From positions 1 to 7,598 of the forward strand of contig JAFQPC010000089.1 of assembly GCA_017411935.1 (NCBI GenBank): DNA of 7,598 bases. The letters are read 5' to 3'. This document shows, piece after piece, positions 5,939-7,598 of the stretch. Origin of the DNA: Clostridia bacterium. Lineage in GTDB: Bacteria > Bacillota > Clostridia > Oscillospirales > CAG-272. Position numbers and translations under genes: made by a program. Numbering within the stretch: the first letter of the stretch is position 1; each line of letters opens with the position of its first letter. The notes beneath the pieces were generated by a model. It was not told the DNA's origin and searched no databases. It worked only from the letters and a program-made list of their open reading frames with translations.

Positions 5939-6175
5939 TCAGTCTTCGATATCGGTCAGCTTGGAAACCGTCGTTCCCAAAGCTTCGGCAATTTTGAAAA
6001 GAGTTTTCAGAGACGGACAAAAATAGCTGCTTGGTCCTTCAAGTTGAGAGATATAACCTGCGGAAAGGTCGCATGCCTCGGCGAGTTCTTCCTGCGTCAT
6101 TCCTTGGAGCTTACGATAGTACGCGATCTTTAAGCCGATTTTAATCAAATTCATTTTATATTGACTATCCAGCAT
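5939..6175 (-). CDS. XRE/Cro-CI family helix-turn-helix regulator, 78 aa
   Basis: A single HTH_3 domain makes up almost the entire protein. Residues 14-25 form the first helix, 26-47 the helix-turn-helix proper (MTQEELAEACDLSAGYISQLE), and 55-75 the family's PSLKTLFKIAEALGT-type helices. There is no second domain for ligand or dimerisation, so it is a minimal DNA-binding repressor or activator. ATG 6175 is preferred over the Met at residue 8 because GAGAGG lies just upstream of the first, while nothing resembles a ribosome binding site before the second. It is divergent from the SLOG-like gene, with 127 bases of very AT-rich DNA between them, so it most likely regulates itself and that neighbour (inference). 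Confidence 0.88.
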   Translation of the reverse strand: MLDSQYKMNLIKIGLKIAYYRKLQGMTQEELAEACDLSAGYISQLEGPSSYFCPSLKTLFKIAEALGTTVSKLTDIED

Positions 6176-6206
6176 ATTCCACCTCTCAATTTTTTCTTAC
6201 AAAAAT

Positions 6207-6212
6207 ATTATA
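6207..6212 (-). promoter_or_regulatory. Probable -10 element of the XRE gene
   Basis: A perfect TATAAT on the minus strand lies 31 bases upstream of the XRE start codon. The position 17 bases upstream (TAATCT) is a poor -35, so activity may be weak or need an activator. Confidence 0.45.
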
Positions 6213-6217
6213 CCCTA

Positions 6218-6246
6218 TTTACAAGAAAAAGATTATATGATAAAAT
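6218..6246 (+). promoter_or_regulatory. Promoter of the SLOG-like gene
   Basis: TTTACA, a 17-base spacer and TAAAAT, with TG one base before the -10, give five of six matches in each hexamer. A second TATAAT lies downstream at 6262-6267 with a poor -35. The -35 sits close to the divergent XRE -10, so the promoters overlap. Confidence 0.6.
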
Positions 6247-6302
6247 ATAGTAAACAATAGGTATAATATAAGGTTTTAAAGAAATTAAATAGGAGAAGTA
6301 AA

Positions 6303-6647
6303 ATGAAGCTGTTAATTGTGGGGTCGAGAAATATCAAAAAATTTTCTCTTTCGGAGTACGTCTCCTCGGAGGTTACTCTTATCATCAGTGGCGGAGCGAA
6401 CGGCATTGACCGTTTGGCGGAAGAATATGCGGATATCCATCGCATTTCAAAATTGATTTTACGCCCTGATTATGCAAGATACGGCAAAGCCGCTCCGCTC
6501 AAACGAAACGAAGAAATGGTTTCGCTCGCCGACGCAGTTTTGGTCATTTGGGATGGGGCTTCCAAGGGAACGAAATACACCGCCGACTTTGCCAAGAAGA
6601 AAAACAAACCGCTAACACTTCTGGTCGTTTCCAACACAAATCCGTAA
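6303..6647 (+). CDS. SLOG-superfamily protein (DUF2493/YspA-like), 114 aa
   Basis: The protein has the compact Rossmann-like SLOG fold signature. VGSR (6-9) at the first strand and SGGANGID (29-36) form the nucleotide-binding loop. The run PDYARYGKAAPLKRN (55-69) follows, then ADAVLVIWDGASKGT (77-91), which is the hallmark of the DUF2493/YspA-like group. SLOG proteins relate to the Lonely-Guy phosphoribohydrolases, DprA and TRPM sensor domains. Many are thought to bind or cleave nucleotide-like ligands, some in defence or conflict systems. The full domain is present with nothing fused to it. The start is supported by AGGAGA six bases upstream. It is divergent from an XRE-type regulator and probably under its control. 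Ligand and reaction are unknown. Confidence 0.85.
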   Translation: MKLLIVGSRNIKKFSLSEYVSSEVTLIISGGANGIDRLAEEYADIHRISKLILRPDYARYGKAAPLKRNEEMVSLADAVLVIWDGASKGTKYTADFAKKKNKPLTLLVVSNTNP

Positions 6648-6654
6648 AAATTCG

Positions 6655-6790
6655 CACCCTTTTGGCTCGATGCAGACATAAAATCTTTTTTACAAACCGG
6701 TAGGGGCGTTCTGTGAACGCCCGCGGACGACCAAAGGTCGCCCCTACGGTGTGGGTGGGAATTTACACCCTTGTCCCCTCGGCGCAGACA
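6655..6790. repeat. Imperfect direct repeats flanking the palindromic element
   Basis: The stretch at 6655-6678 (CACCCTT…TCG…GCAGACA) and that at 6766-6790 (same start and same GCAGACA end) agree at about 19 of 25 aligned positions, with similar AATT-containing DNA just before each. Between them sits the palindromic repeat 6697-6749. The pair may be an ancient duplication or belong to a larger interspersed unit. Confidence 0.4.
6697..6749. repeat. Palindromic intergenic repeat with two internal hairpins
   Basis: Outer arms GTAGGGGCG (6700-6708) and CGCCCCTAC (6739-6747) are inverted, with CCG/CGG beyond them across a bulged G. Inside are GGGCGTTC-TGT-GAACGCCC (6704-6722) and CGACC-AAA-GGTCG (6728-6740). 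The outer and inner stems compete, so it could form a long rod or a cloverleaf. This shape resembles REP- or MITE-like non-coding repeats of bacterial intergenic regions. There is no ORF inside. Confidence 0.65.
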
Positions 6791-6802
6791 CGAAGTTCTA
6801 TG

Positions 6803-6839
6803 AAAAAAGCGTAGCCGTAAAAACGGCTACGCCTTTTGT
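6803..6839. terminator. Strong bidirectional terminator downstream of rnfB
   Basis: GCGTAGCCGT (6809-6818) and ACGGCTACGC (6823-6832) form a perfect 10-bp stem with an AAAA loop. On the minus strand it is followed by TTTTTT (6808-6803), ideal for ending the rnf transcript. On the plus strand it is followed by CTTTTGTATT and can stop the SLOG-like gene, which has no nearer terminator. Confidence 0.85.
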
Positions 6840-6846
6840 ATTGTGC

Positions 6847-7598
6847 TTATTTCGTTTCTTTCGTCTTGTCGGCCACGTAACGGTGAATGCCCGAAAAATC
6901 CGAAACGAGAATACAACCGACGGGACAGACAGACGCGCACGTATTGCAGTTCTTACAGAGCTCGTAATTGATGCGCGCCAGATTGTCAACGACCTTGATC
7001 GCCCCCTCAGGGCAGTTCTTTTCGCACATTTTACAACCGATGCAACCCTGATCGCACTTCTTGCGTATCACCGCGCCCTTTTCCTGATTATTACAGGTCA
7101 CGAGCACGCGCTCGACGTCCGCCATCAGCTCGATGATGCCGCGCGGACAAGTCTTGGCACAAAGTCCGCAACCAACACACACCCGCGCGTTGATATGCGC
7201 GATGCCTTTTTCAATACAGATCGCGTTCTGCGGACAAACGCTCACGCAGTCGCCAAGTCCGATACAACCGTAATTGCAAACGCCGGCGCCACCGTACATC
7301 GTCTTTGCCGCCGCACAGCTTGCGATGCCTGCGTATTCCATTTTTTTCGAGGTGTGATCGCAATCGCCGTAACAGTGGATCACCGCCACCTGCTCGACCA
7401 CGTCCTCGGCTTCGACCCCGAGAACGTCAGCGATCTGCTTTGCCACACCGTCACCACCGGGAATGCAGAGATTGGTCTTGACCCCACTCTCCTCGGCAAG
7501 CGCCTTCGCATAGCCGTCACAGCCCGCATAGCCGCACGCGCCGCAGTTGGCACCGGGCAGACATTCGCGGATCTCTCCGATCTTCTCGTTTTCCTCGA
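6847..7598 (-). CDS. rnfB: RnfB, Rnf complex iron-sulfur subunit (5' end beyond window)
   Basis: The reading frame stays open to the right edge. 249 codons are visible, and an in-frame GTG at 7446 is internal, not the start. The visible N-terminal part holds the RnfB Fe-S domain motif ANCGACGYAGC with Cys18, 21, 26 and 44. A cysteine-rich linker follows (75, 79, 94). Then come several ferredoxin-like cluster sites: C107/111/117/121, C140/143/146/150, C185/188/191/195 and C214/217/220/224. The missing start would carry the membrane helix. RnfB takes electrons from reduced ferredoxin and passes them into the membrane Rnf complex, which reduces NAD+ while pumping Na+ or H+. RnfB is usually the last gene of rnfCDGEAB, and the strong terminator just downstream agrees. 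No disruption is visible. Confidence 0.93.
   Translation of the reverse strand, partial: EENEKIGEIRECLPGANCGACGYAGCDGYAKALAEESGVKTNLCIPGGDGVAKQIADVLGVEAEDVVEQVAVIHCYGDCDHTSKKMEYAGIASCAAAKTMYGGAGVCNYGCIGLGDCVSVCPQNAICIEKGIAHINARVCVGCGLCAKTCPRGIIELMADVERVLVTCNNQEKGAVIRKKCDQGCIGCKMCEKNCPEGAIKVVDNLARINYELCKNCNTCASVCPVGCILVSDFSGIHRYVADKTKETK

Larger units (their letters stand above)
6205..6269. repeat. Near-identical inverted -10-like repeats between XRE and SLOG genes
   Basis: ATATTATACCCTATT (6205-6219) is the reverse complement of AATAGGGTATAATAT, and AATAGGTATAATAT (6256-6269) differs from that only by one missing G. The arms point outward, each with a TATAAT facing its own gene. They may be two mirror-image promoters or paired operator sites for the XRE protein. 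Confidence 0.5.

Noticed and set aside
6748..6770. GGTGT/ACACC hairpin after the palindromic repeat
   Set aside because: The arms are short, the loop is long and no T-tract follows. It is not convincing as a terminator.
6847..7446. 199-aa version of RnfB starting at GTG 7446
   Set aside because: The frame continues upstream with the conserved RnfB CGACGYAGC Fe-S domain to the window edge, so 7446 is internal.
1..7598. CRISPR array, tRNA/rRNA genes, transposase
   Set aside because: I saw no regularly spaced repeats, cloverleaf tRNA sequence, rRNA core motif or transposase ORF.

Overview
The window looks like chromosomal DNA of an anaerobic Firmicute of the class Clostridia. The reasons are an Rnf-type ferredoxin oxidoreductase subunit, a YhaO/YhaN-like nuclease-ATPase pair, a CarD-type regulator, an amidase_6-family protein, strong AGGAGG-type ribosome binding sites and classical sigma-A promoters. 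Genes are moderately GC-rich and separated by AT-rich promoter gaps. The genus cannot be fixed from the sequence.

Layout. On the minus strand, read right to left from about 5200 to 60, lie an SbcD/YhaO-like phosphoesterase (3989-5113), a membrane-hairpin SbcC/YhaN-like ATPase overlapping it by ATGA (1761-3992), a CarD-family regulator with its own AT-rich leader (1088-1621), and an unrecognised 292-residue protein (130-1008). A hairpin that looks like an attenuator or terminator sits between the last two, and a terminator follows the last gene (about 50-90). A divergent promoter region (about 5199-5264) separates the phosphoesterase from a plus-strand cytoplasmic amidase_6-type protein (5312-5881). 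A bidirectional terminator follows that gene. Next comes a divergent pair: a minus-strand XRE-type repressor (5939-6175) and a plus-strand SLOG/DUF2493 protein (6303-6647). An intergenic region with a palindromic repeat element and a strong bidirectional terminator (6648-6846) then leads to the 3' end of rnfB (6847 to the window edge, minus strand), the last gene of a presumed rnf operon.

How the genes relate. The phosphoesterase and ATPase should form one translationally coupled MRE11-RAD50-like complex, and the ATPase appears to be membrane-anchored in the middle of its coiled coil. CarD and the unknown protein may be a second transcription unit. The XRE/SLOG pair has the layout of a small autoregulated module and is somewhat more AT-rich than its neighbours. 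RnfB belongs to energy metabolism and is functionally separate. The least explained items are the two inverted-repeat operator candidates in the divergent promoters, a repeated GTTAG-N6-CTAAC palindrome (leader plus inside the phosphoesterase gene), the palindromic intergenic repeat with imperfect direct repeats on either side, and the orphan 130-1008 protein.
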